A stretch of DNA of 64,000 bases from SZUA-309 sp050185825. GTDB lineage: Bacteria; Pseudomonadota; Gammaproteobacteria; Pseudomonadales; Azotimanducaceae. This document shows positions 49,586 to 58,082 of the stretch, piece after piece (position 1 is the stretch's first letter; the number at the start of each line of letters is the position of its first letter). The stretch spans positions 62,001 through 126,000 of the forward strand of contig JBFWZA010000012.1 in assembly GCA_050185825.1 (NCBI GenBank), read 5' to 3'. A model generated the notes under the pieces. That model was not told the DNA's origin, did not search any database, and was given only the letters and a program-made list of their open reading frames with translations. A program made the translations under genes and the position numbers.

Positions 49586-50770
49586 ATGAGCGACCTCGGG
49601 CAGTTCCGAGAAGAGAGCCGCCGCTGGCTGGAAGCCAACTGCCCGGCCGGCGCCCGCGGCCCCGGCCCGGTGTCCATCGGCAGCCGATCACTGGATCTCG
49701 GCGAGGATGTCCGGCTGTGGCTCGAGCGCATGGCGGAGAAAGGCTGGACCGTGCCCACCTGGCCGCGGGAATACGGCGGGGCGGAGCTCGACCGGGACGA
49801 GTACCGGGTGCTCATCGAGGAGCTCACCCGCATCGACGCCCGGCCGCCGCTGTCCGGGCGCGGCGTCAACTACATCGGCCCGACGCTGCTCGAGTACGGC
49901 ACGGACGACCAGAAGGCGCGCTGGCTGCCGCAGATCGCGCGCGGCGATGGCGCCTGGGCCATGGGCTACTCGGAGCCCGGCGCCGGCTCGGACCTGGCGA
50001 ACCTGTCCTGCAAGGCGGTGCTTCAGGGCGATCACTATCTGATCAACGGCACCAAGATCTGGACCAGCGACGCCGTCGACTGCGACTACATCTTCGTGCT
50101 GGTGCGCACCTCGCCGGAGAAACCGAAGCACCAGGGCATCTCGCTCCTGCTCGTGGACATGCATCAGCCCGGCGTGAAGGCGAACCCCATCCGGCTGCTG
50201 TCCGGTGCATCGCCGTTCTGCGAGACGGTGTTCGACAACGCCACCGCCCGGGCGGACGACGTGATCGGCGGCGTGGACAACGGCTGGACCGTGGGCAAGC
50301 GCCTGCTCCAGTTCGAACGCTCCACCCACGCCGGCATCAACATCTCCGGCTCCCAGGGCGGCCGCTCGGAGCAGAGCCGGGTGCCGGGGGTGGTGCGCGA
50401 CTACACGGGTGCGGCGGCGGACGGCCGGGTTGCCGATCCGGCGCTGCGTCGGCGCCTCATCGGCTACCTCATGAACGAGCGGGCCCAGCAGCTCACCCAG
50501 TCCCGGGCCATCGAGGAGCTCAAGTCCCGGGCGCCAGGGTTCACCTCCTCGGCGGTGAAGCTCACCGGCGCCCTGCTCAAGCAGGAGGGTGACGAGATCA
50601 TGGTCGAGGCCATGGGCGTGCGCATGTTGGGCGCGGACGACCACGTCGCGGCCGGCGAGCGTGCGGCGCAGCGCAACTGGCTGTACGGCAAGTCCCTCAC
50701 CATCGCCGGCGGCACGAAGGAAGTGCAGAAGAACATCATCGCCAAGCGCGTGCTGGGGCTGCCGGACTGA
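49586..50770 (+). CDS. Acyl-CoA dehydrogenase
   Basis: This 394-residue protein follows the acyl-CoA dehydrogenase layout: an N-terminal helical domain (WLERMAEKGWTVPTWPREYGGAEL), the middle beta domain with FAD contacts AMGYSEPGAGSDLANL and GTKIWTSDAVDCDYIFVLVR, and a C-terminal helical domain ending in GGTKEVQKNIIAKRVLGLPD. It should oxidise an acyl-CoA to the 2,3-enoyl-CoA with an electron-transfer flavoprotein. It is 1 bp downstream of the crotonase gene and 5 bp upstream of the GNAT gene. Substrate is probably a branched or cyclic acyl-CoA as in other catabolic clusters. Confidence 0.92.
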   Translation: MSDLGQFREESRRWLEANCPAGARGPGPVSIGSRSLDLGEDVRLWLERMAEKGWTVPTWPREYGGAELDRDEYRVLIEELTRIDARPPLSGRGVNYIGPTLLEYGTDDQKARWLPQIARGDGAWAMGYSEPGAGSDLANLSCKAVLQGDHYLINGTKIWTSDAVDCDYIFVLVRTSPEKPKHQGISLLLVDMHQPGVKANPIRLLSGASPFCETVFDNATARADDVIGGVDNGWTVGKRLLQFERSTHAGINISGSQGGRSEQSRVPGVVRDYTGAAADGRVADPALRRRLIGYLMNERAQQLTQSRAIEELKSRAPGFTSSAVKLTGALLKQEGDEIMVEAMGVRMLGADDHVAAGERAAQRNWLYGKSLTIAGGTKEVQKNIIAKRVLGLPD

Positions 50771-50775
50771 AGACC

Positions 50776-51315
50776 GTGAACGCCTTCGAAACCGACCGGC
50801 TGATCTTCCGCACCTTCGAGCTCGACGATCTGCCGGTACTCGCCCGCATCAGCGGCGACGAGGAAACCTCGCTCTACGTGGGTGACGGTGGCCCGCTGTC
50901 GTTCGAGGACACCTGGCAGTGGATCGAGAACTCACGCAGAAACGTGCGCGAGCACGGCTACGGCACCGGTGCGCTGGTGCTCAGGGAGACCGGGGAGCTC
51001 ATCGGCTGGGCCGGCATTGCGCGGCCCGGCGACGGCACGGAGGAGATCATCTATGGATTCGATCGCGCTCACTGGGGGCGCGGACTCGGCACCGAGCTGC
51101 TCGCCGGTCTGGTCCGCTGGACGCGGGACATCCTCGGGTTCGACGAGGTGCGCGCCACCGTGCACCCCTACAATGCCGCGTCGGTGGCCATGCTGGAGCG
51201 CCAGGGATTCAATCTGGTGGAGAACGCCTTCGAAGGTGATCCCAACGTGCACCTCTACGTGTTGACCTTCGATCAGGAGGCGGGCGGCGGCCGGTCGGTC
51301 ACCCGGGCGCCATGA
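50776..51315 (+). CDS. GNAT (RimJ/RimL-type) N-acetyltransferase
   Basis: This 179-residue protein begins at GTG 50776 with the RimJ/RimL-type N-terminus NAFETDRLIFRTFELDDLP. It has IIYGFDRAHWGRGLGTELLAGLVRW (acetyl-CoA binding) and then VHPYNAASVAMLERQGFNLVE with the conserved asparagine and A-S motif. It acetylates the N-terminus of a protein or another amine. Close coupling to the acyl-CoA dehydrogenase (5 bp) suggests co-transcription, not a functional link. Confidence 0.87.
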   Translation: MNAFETDRLIFRTFELDDLPVLARISGDEETSLYVGDGGPLSFEDTWQWIENSRRNVREHGYGTGALVLRETGELIGWAGIARPGDGTEEIIYGFDRAHWGRGLGTELLAGLVRWTRDILGFDEVRATVHPYNAASVAMLERQGFNLVENAFEGDPNVHLYVLTFDQEAGGGRSVTRAP

Positions 51316-51402
51316 ACAGCGGTTATGCTGGCGTGCAGGTGCTGCTTGTTTTGTGGTCTGTGCCGCGAATCACGGCGCCCTGGAATGGGACCATAGGCAA
51401 TC

Positions 51403-51915
51403 ATGCGTAAACGTGTCGTCGAAGTGCTTGCCGTCGTCATCGGCGCAGCACTGGTGGTTTTCTACTATCTCGATCGTCAGCCGGCGCCGTCGCGCACGGA
51501 CGTGACGGGCGGCCAGACGGCGCCCGTCGCCGATCCGGTGGCTCCCGCTTCGAGCGCCCAACCGGTCTTTCCGCCGGTGAGCACGCCGACGGTGACGGTG
51601 CCCGACCCGGTGACGGACGAGGCCCCGACGGCCGTGGCCGCGGCCCGGGCCGCCTGGGAGACCGCCCGTGCCGAGGTGGAGGCACTGCGCGTGAGCCTCT
51701 CCAGGCTGGATGCCCGCTTCGACGAGAAGGACGCGGAATTTTCCCGCCTCGAGTCCGACGGCGCCGACCCGGAAGTGCTCGAGGAGCAGATGCTCATCTT
51801 CCTGGACGGCATCGTCGACGAGTACGACGAGCTGGAAGGGCGTCTGGCCGCGGCGGAAGCGGCCGAGCAGGAAGCTGCCGACCGGCTCGAGGCGCTGGGC
51901 GGCGATCACTCCTGA
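51403..51915 (+). CDS. Single-pass membrane coiled-coil protein
   Basis: This 170-residue protein has an N-terminal membrane anchor (VVEVLAVVIGAALVVFYYL), a proline- and threonine-rich linker (residues 25-70) and a charged, helical C-terminal half (RAAWETARAEVEALRVSLSRLDARF, EEQMLIFLDGIVDEYDELEGRLAAAEAAEQEAADRLEAL) that should form a coiled coil in the periplasm. I do not recognise a family. It could be a scaffold or cell-envelope protein. It lies alone after the GNAT gene and converges on the SDR gene. Confidence 0.6.
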   Translation: MRKRVVEVLAVVIGAALVVFYYLDRQPAPSRTDVTGGQTAPVADPVAPASSAQPVFPPVSTPTVTVPDPVTDEAPTAVAAARAAWETARAEVEALRVSLSRLDARFDEKDAEFSRLESDGADPEVLEEQMLIFLDGIVDEYDELEGRLAAAEAAEQEAADRLEALGGDHS

Positions 51916-51930
51916 GCGCGCGGGCGGCGC

Positions 51931-52719
51931 TCAGCCGCCGAGACGATCCCTGAAACGACGCATGCCGGCGAGCCAGCGGTCGTAGTCGCTGGCCTTGCGC
52001 TGGAAGTAGGTGGCCACCTCCGGGTGCGGCAGCACCAGAAAACGCTCCTCACGGATGGCCTCGAAGCAGGCATCCGCCACCGTCTCCGGCTCCAGCACCC
52101 CGTCGTAGCTCGCCTGACCCTTGGGCCGTTCGCCGTCCGCAGGCGCCGGGCCGAGAATGTTGGTCCGCACCGCCTGCGGGCAGAGCACGGACACGCCGAT
52201 ACCGCGGTCACCGTAGTTGATGGCGATCCACTCGGCGAGCGCCACCGCGGCGTGCTTCGACACCGCGTAGGGGCCCGAGTTGATCTGGGTCAGGAGGCCG
52301 GCGGCGGATGCCGTGTTGAGCAGGTAGCCGCCGCCGCGCTCGAGCATCCGTGGCACCACGGCTCTGGCGGCGGCCAGGTGCGACCAGACGTGCACGTTCA
52401 TCATCCGCATCCAGTCGGCGGTGGGCAGCTCCAGACCGCCGGCCTGCCCGTAGCCCGCGTTGGACACGAACAGATCGATGGGTCCGATGCGGGCCTCGGT
52501 GTCCGCCACCAGCGCCTCGATGGCGGCCTCGTCGCCGACGTCCAGCGCCGCGCTCGTGGCCGCATCGCCGATGAGGGCTGCGGTTTCGGCGGCATTGGCG
52601 CTGTTCAGGTCCGTGCAGACCACCGCCCGCGCACCGATGGCGGCGGCACCTCGAGCCAGCGCCCGGCCGATGCCCGAGCCGGCGCCCGTGATCACCACCA
52701 CCTTGCCCTCGATCTCCAT
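51931..52719 (-). CDS. Short-chain dehydrogenase/reductase (SDR)
   Basis: This 262-residue classical SDR has the NAD(P)-binding glycine motif VVVITGAGSGIGRALARGAA, an aspartate after the second strand (CTDLNSA; NAD-preferring), NAG in LFVSNAGYG, the catalytic LLNTASAAG serine region, and YAVSKHA (YxxxK). It would oxidise or reduce an alcohol/ketone in the cytoplasm. ATG 52719 has GGAGAACGGG in front. It is the last gene of the minus strand here and diverges from the molybdenum hydroxylase operon. Confidence 0.92.
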   Translation of the reverse strand: MEIEGKVVVITGAGSGIGRALARGAAAIGARAVVCTDLNSANAAETAALIGDAATSAALDVGDEAAIEALVADTEARIGPIDLFVSNAGYGQAGGLELPTADWMRMMNVHVWSHLAAARAVVPRMLERGGGYLLNTASAAGLLTQINSGPYAVSKHAAVALAEWIAINYGDRGIGVSVLCPQAVRTNILGPAPADGERPKGQASYDGVLEPETVADACFEAIREERFLVLPHPEVATYFQRKASDYDRWLAGMRRFRDRLGG

Positions 52720-52911
52720 CCCGTTCTCCCCAGCGGATTGCTCGAAGAGCATAGCACTGCCCGTCAACCTTGACCCTGACAGGCAAAAGAGTGAGAGTCT
52801 TTCGACCGTCCGGGAGGATGGTTTCCACACACAAGCACCGAATGCACCGAAGTCCGGCCGGGCAGATGGCTCTGCCGGGCAGCGCGCGCCTTAGGGGGAG
52901 GCAGTCTGCAT

Positions 52912-53775
52912 ATGCGATACGAAGCACCAACGTCCGCGAAGGAAGCGGCCAGGCTCATGGCAGGCGCCAAGGGCAAGGCCATGGTTCTTGCGGGCGGCAC
53001 CGATCTGCTCGTGAAGATGAAGAGCGGTGTCGTCGAGCCGGATCTGATCGTGGACATCAAACGGATCGAGGCGACCGGCGCCATCAAGAAGAACGCCAGC
53101 GGTTTCAGGATCGGCGCCGCCGTCTCCAGCGCCGCGCTCGGTCGGAATGCCGCCCTGAAAAAAGCCTGGCCCGGTGTTGTCGAGGCCGCCAACCTGATCG
53201 GCTCCGATCAGATCCAGGGCCGCTGCACCATGGTGGGCAATCTCTGCAACGCCTCTCCCGCCGCGGACAGCGTGCCGGCGCTCGTCGCGGCCGGTGCCAA
53301 GGCCAACATCGTCGGCCCGAACGGGCGGCGGACGGTGGCGGTGGAGAAGATCCCTACCGGACCGGGCAAAACCTCGCTGAAGAAGGGCGAGATCATCGAG
53401 TCCATCAGCCTGCCCAAACGGGATCCGAAATCGGCCGATGCGTATCTGCGTTTCATCCCGCGCACGGAGATGGACATCGCCGTGTGCAGCGCCGGTATCA
53501 ACCTGACGCTGAACGGCAAGGGCGAAATCAAGAAGGCGAGGGTGGCGCTGGGCGCCGTGGCGCCGACCGTGCTGCTGGTCGAGGAGGCGGCGGACGCCAT
53601 CATCGGCACGAAGCTCGACGACGATGCACTGGCCGCGCTGGCGAAAGCCTGCGAGGCGGCCTGCAGGCCCATCGACGACATGCGGGGCACCATCGAGTTC
53701 AGAAAGGAAGTGACCGGCGTGCTGGCGAAGCGCGCGGCAAAGATTGCCTACGAGCGCGCGGGAGGTAAGCGATGA
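52912..53775 (+). CDS. FAD-binding (medium) subunit of a molybdenum hydroxylase
   Basis: This 287-residue subunit belongs to the CoxM/CutM-type FAD domain. The FAD motifs are AMVLAGGTDLLVKMKSG, with the GGTD loop, and RCTMVGNLCNASPAAD, the second FAD segment. The C-terminal domain contains KKARVALGAVAPT and EFRKEVTGVLAKRAA. It passes electrons from the Mo/Fe-S subunits to an acceptor. The stop overlaps the start of the small subunit (ATGA). The RBS GGGGGAGG lies upstream. Substrate is not determinable. Confidence 0.9.
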   Translation: MRYEAPTSAKEAARLMAGAKGKAMVLAGGTDLLVKMKSGVVEPDLIVDIKRIEATGAIKKNASGFRIGAAVSSAALGRNAALKKAWPGVVEAANLIGSDQIQGRCTMVGNLCNASPAADSVPALVAAGAKANIVGPNGRRTVAVEKIPTGPGKTSLKKGEIIESISLPKRDPKSADAYLRFIPRTEMDIAVCSAGINLTLNGKGEIKKARVALGAVAPTVLLVEEAADAIIGTKLDDDALAALAKACEAACRPIDDMRGTIEFRKEVTGVLAKRAAKIAYERAGGKR

Positions 53776-54296
53776 GCGGCGTACATGTGAGCACCACGGT
53801 CAACGGCGACGTGGCGGAGTTCGTCTGCCACCCGGGAGAAACCCTGCTCGAGGTGCTGCGTAACCGCCTCGGGCTCACGGGCGCGAAGGAAGGCTGCGGC
53901 ACGGGCGACTGCGGCGCCTGCAGCGTCACGGTGGACGGGCAGCTCGTCTGCGCCTGCCTCGTGCTGGGCGCAGAGGCGGAGGGCAGAAAGATCACAACCG
54001 TGGAAGGTCTCGCCGGCGGGGACAAGCTGCACCCGCTGCAGGACAAGTTTCTCGAGCACGCGGCGCTGCAGTGCGGTATCTGCACACCGGGCTTCCTGGT
54101 GGCGGCCAAGGCGCTGCTCGACAACAACCCGGACCCGACCGAGACGGAGATCCGCTACGCGCTGGCCGGCAACCTCTGCCGTTGCACGGGCTACGACAAG
54201 ATCGTCCGCGCGGTGGATGCGGCAGCGAAGGAGCTCCGGAAGACCAGCAGCAAGACCGGCAAGAAGGCGGCGAAGAAAGCCGCCAGCAAAGGTTAG
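53772..54296 (+). CDS. 2Fe-2S (small) subunit of a molybdenum hydroxylase
   Basis: This 174-residue subunit carries two 2Fe-2S clusters: the plant-ferredoxin type with GCGTGDCGACSVTVDGQLVC and the second with CGICTPGFLVAA and NLCRCTGYDKIV. It is the CoxS/CutS/XdhC-type. A lysine/alanine/serine-rich tail (KKAAKKAASKG) extends past the usual end, which is unusual. It is translated in tandem with the FAD subunit and lies 30 bp before the large subunit gene. Confidence 0.93.
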   Translation: MSGVHVSTTVNGDVAEFVCHPGETLLEVLRNRLGLTGAKEGCGTGDCGACSVTVDGQLVCACLVLGAEAEGRKITTVEGLAGGDKLHPLQDKFLEHAALQCGICTPGFLVAAKALLDNNPDPTETEIRYALAGNLCRCTGYDKIVRAVDAAAKELRKTSSKTGKKAAKKAASKG

Positions 54297-54326
54297 CGAC
54301 AGAATCAGAGCCAGGAGGAGACTCAA

Positions 54327-56570
54327 ATGGCGGAAACCAGTTTCACGAATCAGCAATTCAAGGTCGTCGGGACCCGGCCGCGCCGGCCCGACGGGGTGGA
54401 CAAGGTCACCGGCCGGGCGCGTTACGGCGCCGATGCCTTTGCGCCGGGCCAGCTCGTGGGGCGCGTGCTGCGTTCGCCCCATGCCCACGCGAAGATCAGG
54501 AAGATCGACACGTCCAAGGCGGAGAAGATGAAGGGCGTGAAGGCGGTCATCACCTGCGACGACCTGCCGGACCTCACCGGTGGCAAGGGTGGCAACTACG
54601 ACATCCTCGAGAACTGCATGGCCCGCGGCCGGGCGCTCTATCACGGGCATGCGGTGGCGGCAGTGGCCGCGATCGACGAGCCCACGGCCCGCGCGGCGCT
54701 GAAGGCGATCAAGGTGGACTACCAGGTGCTGCCCCACGTCACCGACGTGGACGAGGCCATGAAGCCGAATGCACCCATCGTCCAGCCGAAGGTCCAGCAG
54801 GACGGCAAGCCGTCCAACATCGCCAACGTTTCCCAGTTCGGGCATGGCGATGTGGAGGAGGGCTTCAAGCAGGCCGACGTGGTCATCGAGAAGAGCTACA
54901 AGACCGAGCAGACCCACCAGGGTTACATCGAGCCGCACGCGTGCCTCGCGAGCGTCGGCCCGGACGGTCAGGGTGAGCTCTGGGTGACCACCCAGGGTCA
55001 CTACACGTTCCGCACGGTCTGCGCGCAGCTCCTCGGCATGGACATCGCCCAGCTCAAGGTCACCTCCTCCGAAATCGGCGGCGGCTTCGGCGGCAAGACT
55101 CACGTCTGGATGGAGCCGCTGGCGCTGGCGCTGTCGCGGAAGGCCAACCGGCCGGTGAAGCTGGTGATGACCCGCGACGAGGTGTTCCTGGGATCCGGTC
55201 CCACCTGCTCCACGTCCATGGACATCAAGATCGGCGCCCGGAAGGACGGCCGGATCACGGCGGCCTCCGCGGTGCTGCGCTACCAGGACGGACCCTATCC
55301 GGGCCCCTGGGGGATGCTCGGCGCCATGACGGCCTATGCCTGCTACGACCTGCCGAACGTGAAGACCGTGGCCTACGACGTGCTGGTGAACCGGCCCAAG
55401 GTGGCTGCCTATCGCGCGCCGTCTGCGCCCATGGCCGCCTTCGGGGTGGAGTCCACCATGGATCTCGTCGCCCAGGCGCTCGGCATGGACCCGGTGGAGT
55501 TCCGCATGAAGAATGCCGCGAAGGAAGGCACCCGGGCCTCCTACGGCCCCACCTACGGACCCATCGGCATCGGCCCGACGCTGGAGGCGGTGAAGAACCA
55601 CCCCCACATGAAGGCCCCGCTGAAGAAGAACCAGGGACGCGGCATGGCCTGCGGCTTCTGGTTCAACTTCGGCGGCCAGACCTGCACGGACCTGAACATC
55701 GGTACGGACGGCACGGTGAACCTGGCCATCGGCACGGTGGACGTGGGCGGCGCGCGCGCCTCCATGTCGCTGATCTGTGCCGAGGAGCTCGGCATTCCCT
55801 ACGAGGACGTCAAATGCACGGTGGCGGACACCGCCTCGCTCGGGCACAACGACACCACCGAGGGCAGCCGCGGCACCTTCTCCTCGGGCATGGCCACCAT
55901 CTTCGCGGCGCGTCAGGCCATCGGCGTGCTGAAGGAGCGGGCGGCGAAGATGTGGGACATTCCGGTGGAGGAAGTGCAGTGGAAGGACGGCGCCGCTCAT
56001 GGCGTCGGCCTGGAGCACAGCAACCTGCCGCCGCTCACCTTGAAGGAGATTGCGCGCAAGTCGCCCCAGACCGGGGGACCCATCGCCGGCCACAACGAGG
56101 TGGTGGCGGACGGCGCCGGCGTGTCCTTTGCCAGCCACATCTGCGACGTGGAGGTGGATCCGGAGACGGGCAAGACCCAGGTGGTGCGCTACACCGTCGT
56201 CCAGGATGCGGGCAAGGCCATTCATCCGGACTACGTGGAAGGCCAGTTCCAGGGTGGTGCCGCGCAGGGCATCGGCTGGGCGCTGAACGAGGAGTACGTG
56301 TACGGCGAGGACGGCCGGCTGCAGAACCCGAGCTTCCTGGATTACCGGATCCCGGTCTGCTCCGACCTGCCGTTCATCGACACGAAGATCCTGGAGATTC
56401 CGAACCCGAATCACCCCTACGGCATCCGCGGGGTGGGTGAGACCTCCATCGTTCCGCCGCTGGCGGCCATCGCCAACGCGGTCTCGAACGCGGTGGGCGT
56501 GCGTCTGGATCACATCCCCATGTCGCCGCCGCGGGTGCTGAAGGCGATCAAGGAGAAGGGCAAAGCCTGA
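54327..56570 (+). CDS. Molybdopterin-binding (large) subunit of a xanthine-dehydrogenase family hydroxylase
   Basis: This 747-residue subunit is of the CoxL/XdhB family. Visible molybdopterin-binding parts are GGGFGGKTHVWMEPLALAL, AAYRAPSAPMAAFGVESTMD and GSRGTFSSGMATIFAA, and GVGETSIVPPLAAIANA with the catalytic glutamate. The active-site loop AYRAPSAP lacks the AYXCSFR motif of form I CO dehydrogenase, so it should hydroxylate an organic or CoA-linked substrate, as in 4-hydroxybenzoyl-CoA reductase and isoquinoline oxidoreductase relatives. It is the last of three subunits; a MoaD-like gene is 7 bp downstream. Confidence 0.93.
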   Translation: MAETSFTNQQFKVVGTRPRRPDGVDKVTGRARYGADAFAPGQLVGRVLRSPHAHAKIRKIDTSKAEKMKGVKAVITCDDLPDLTGGKGGNYDILENCMARGRALYHGHAVAAVAAIDEPTARAALKAIKVDYQVLPHVTDVDEAMKPNAPIVQPKVQQDGKPSNIANVSQFGHGDVEEGFKQADVVIEKSYKTEQTHQGYIEPHACLASVGPDGQGELWVTTQGHYTFRTVCAQLLGMDIAQLKVTSSEIGGGFGGKTHVWMEPLALALSRKANRPVKLVMTRDEVFLGSGPTCSTSMDIKIGARKDGRITAASAVLRYQDGPYPGPWGMLGAMTAYACYDLPNVKTVAYDVLVNRPKVAAYRAPSAPMAAFGVESTMDLVAQALGMDPVEFRMKNAAKEGTRASYGPTYGPIGIGPTLEAVKNHPHMKAPLKKNQGRGMACGFWFNFGGQTCTDLNIGTDGTVNLAIGTVDVGGARASMSLICAEELGIPYEDVKCTVADTASLGHNDTTEGSRGTFSSGMATIFAARQAIGVLKERAAKMWDIPVEEVQWKDGAAHGVGLEHSNLPPLTLKEIARKSPQTGGPIAGHNEVVADGAGVSFASHICDVEVDPETGKTQVVRYTVVQDAGKAIHPDYVEGQFQGGAAQGIGWALNEEYVYGEDGRLQNPSFLDYRIPVCSDLPFIDTKILEIPNPNHPYGIRGVGETSIVPPLAAIANAVSNAVGVRLDHIPMSPPRVLKAIKEKGKA

Positions 56571-56577
56571 CCGGCGC

Positions 56578-56823
56578 ATGGCCACGGTCAGCCTGTCCAG
56601 CGGTTATCGGGATGCAGCGGACGGAGCGGCTTCGGTAGAGATCGAAGCCGCCACCGTCCGCGAGCTCCTGCGCCGGCTCGTCGACCGCTACCCGCGCCTG
56701 GAACCGCTCTTCGAGGACGGCGTGGCCGTCTCCATCAACGGCGACATCTATCGGGACATCCGCGACCTGCCCATCCCCGAGGGGGCGGAGATCTTCCTCC
56801 TGCCCCGCCTCCAGGGCGGCTGA
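56578..56823 (+). CDS. MoaD/ThiS-family sulfur carrier
   Basis: This 81-residue ubiquitin-fold protein ends with the diagnostic LQGG (GG tail) and has TVRELLRRLVDRYPRLEPLF, VSINGDIYRDIRDLPIPEGAEIFLLPRLQGG. MoaD-type proteins carry sulfur as a C-terminal thiocarboxylate for molybdopterin synthesis; the position directly after a molybdenum hydroxylase supports that. No MoaE or MoeB is nearby, so it must depend on partners elsewhere. It starts at ATG 56578, 8 bp after the large subunit stop. Confidence 0.88.
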   Translation: MATVSLSSGYRDAADGAASVEIEAATVRELLRRLVDRYPRLEPLFEDGVAVSINGDIYRDIRDLPIPEGAEIFLLPRLQGG

Positions 56824-56972
56824 CGCCTCGTCGTCACAGGCGCGCGCGAGGCCCTGAACACCGCCGGGACGTCATGATCTGACAAGTCGATGTCGTGGAA
56901 TGCGAAGATTTGGCGGGGGCGCGCGACTAACCTGGCTCCGTCTTGTCAACACGCACCCGATGGAGGCTCAGC

Positions 56973-58031
56973 ATGCACTTTCAGGACGGATCCCTGTTCC
57001 CCGAGAACCAGAAGCCGCTGGTGATCACCGCCGCACCCTACGGGCCGGAGTGGATGCCCTCCGACTTCCCGGAAGACATTCCGATCTCCATGGACGAACA
57101 CGTCCAGAAGGCCGTCGACTGCTACAACGCCGGCGCGACCGTGCTGCACCTGCACGTCCGCGAGGAGGACGGCACCGGCTCCAAGCGACTGTCCAAGTTC
57201 AACGAGCTGCTCGAAGGGCTGCGCGAGGCGGTGCCCGACATGATCCTGCAGGTGGGTGGTTCCATCTCCTTCGCGCCGGAAGGCGAGGGCGAGATCGCCA
57301 AGTGGCTGTCCGACGACACCCGGCACATGCTCGCGGAGCTGAAGCCGACGCCGGACCAGGTGACCATCGCCATCAACACCAACCAGATGAACATCATCGA
57401 GCAGATGTGCGAGGCGGATCTGAAGGGCACCTCGCTGGCCGATCCCGCGAACCGTCATGCCTACGAGGAGATGACCATCCCCGCCGGCCCCGAGTGGGTG
57501 GAAGAGCACATCCGAAGGCTTTCGGCCAACGGCGTGCAGACCCACTTCCAGCTCGCCAACATCTCCCAGCTCGAGACCGTGGAGCGGATGATGCGCAAGG
57601 GCACCTGCAATGTGCCGCTCATCCTGACGTGGGTCGCCATCGGCGGCGGCTTCGACGCGCCGAACCTCTACAATCTGGCGAACTTCGTGCGCGCGGTGCC
57701 GGACGGCGCGGTGCTGACGCTGGAATCCTCCATGCTCAACGTGCTGCCCGTGAACATGATGGCCATCGCCATGGGTCTGCACGTACGCTGCGGGATCGAG
57801 GACAACATCTGGACCCAACGCCGCGATCGGAAGATGGGCTCGGTGGCGCAGATCGAGCAGCTCGTGCGGATCTCCGAGGAATTCGGCCGGCCCATCGCGA
57901 GCTGTGCCGAGGCTCGCGAGATCTACCGCATCGGCACGTTCTACAACGATGCGGACGAGACGCTGGCGGCCAACGGCTTCGCGCCCAACCGGGTGCAGGG
58001 CAAGGCCGGCCTCAAGAAAGCGGCAGCCTGA
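56973..58031 (+). CDS. BKACE-family (3-keto-5-aminohexanoate cleavage-like) enzyme
   Basis: This 352-residue zinc TIM-barrel enzyme of the BKACE family (DUF849) shows LVITAAPYGPEW, VLHLHVREEDG with the HxH zinc motif, ELKPTPDQVTIAINTN and the C-terminal end with E and NIWTQRR. The family cleaves beta-keto acids, such as 3-keto-5-aminohexanoate, with acetyl-CoA to give a CoA ester and acetoacetate-like product. ATG 56973 has GGAGG upstream. Transcription ends at the hairpin at 58051. Its placement after a Mo hydroxylase suggests it processes a keto acid downstream of an oxidation; this is an inference. Confidence 0.88.
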   Translation: MHFQDGSLFPENQKPLVITAAPYGPEWMPSDFPEDIPISMDEHVQKAVDCYNAGATVLHLHVREEDGTGSKRLSKFNELLEGLREAVPDMILQVGGSISFAPEGEGEIAKWLSDDTRHMLAELKPTPDQVTIAINTNQMNIIEQMCEADLKGTSLADPANRHAYEEMTIPAGPEWVEEHIRRLSANGVQTHFQLANISQLETVERMMRKGTCNVPLILTWVAIGGGFDAPNLYNLANFVRAVPDGAVLTLESSMLNVLPVNMMAIAMGLHVRCGIEDNIWTQRRDRKMGSVAQIEQLVRISEEFGRPIASCAEAREIYRIGTFYNDADETLAANGFAPNRVQGKAGLKKAAA

Positions 58032-58050
58032 CCCTTTCCTTGTGCCTTCC

Positions 58051-58082
58051 GGGGCCGCGGCATCACGCGGCCCCGTTTTTTC
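58051..58082 (+). terminator. Rho-independent terminator
   Basis: GGGGCCGCG, loop GCATCA, CGCGGCCCC, then GTTTTTT: a strong hairpin and T-run 19 bp after the BKACE stop. The stop codon of the convergent AraC gene (58063-58065) lies in the loop and its last codons in the right arm, so the hairpin is shared by both genes. Confidence 0.92.

Noticed and set aside
54327..56570. Large Mo subunit as carbon monoxide dehydrogenase
   Set aside because: The active-site loop reads AYRAPSAP; form I CO dehydrogenase requires AYXCSFR.
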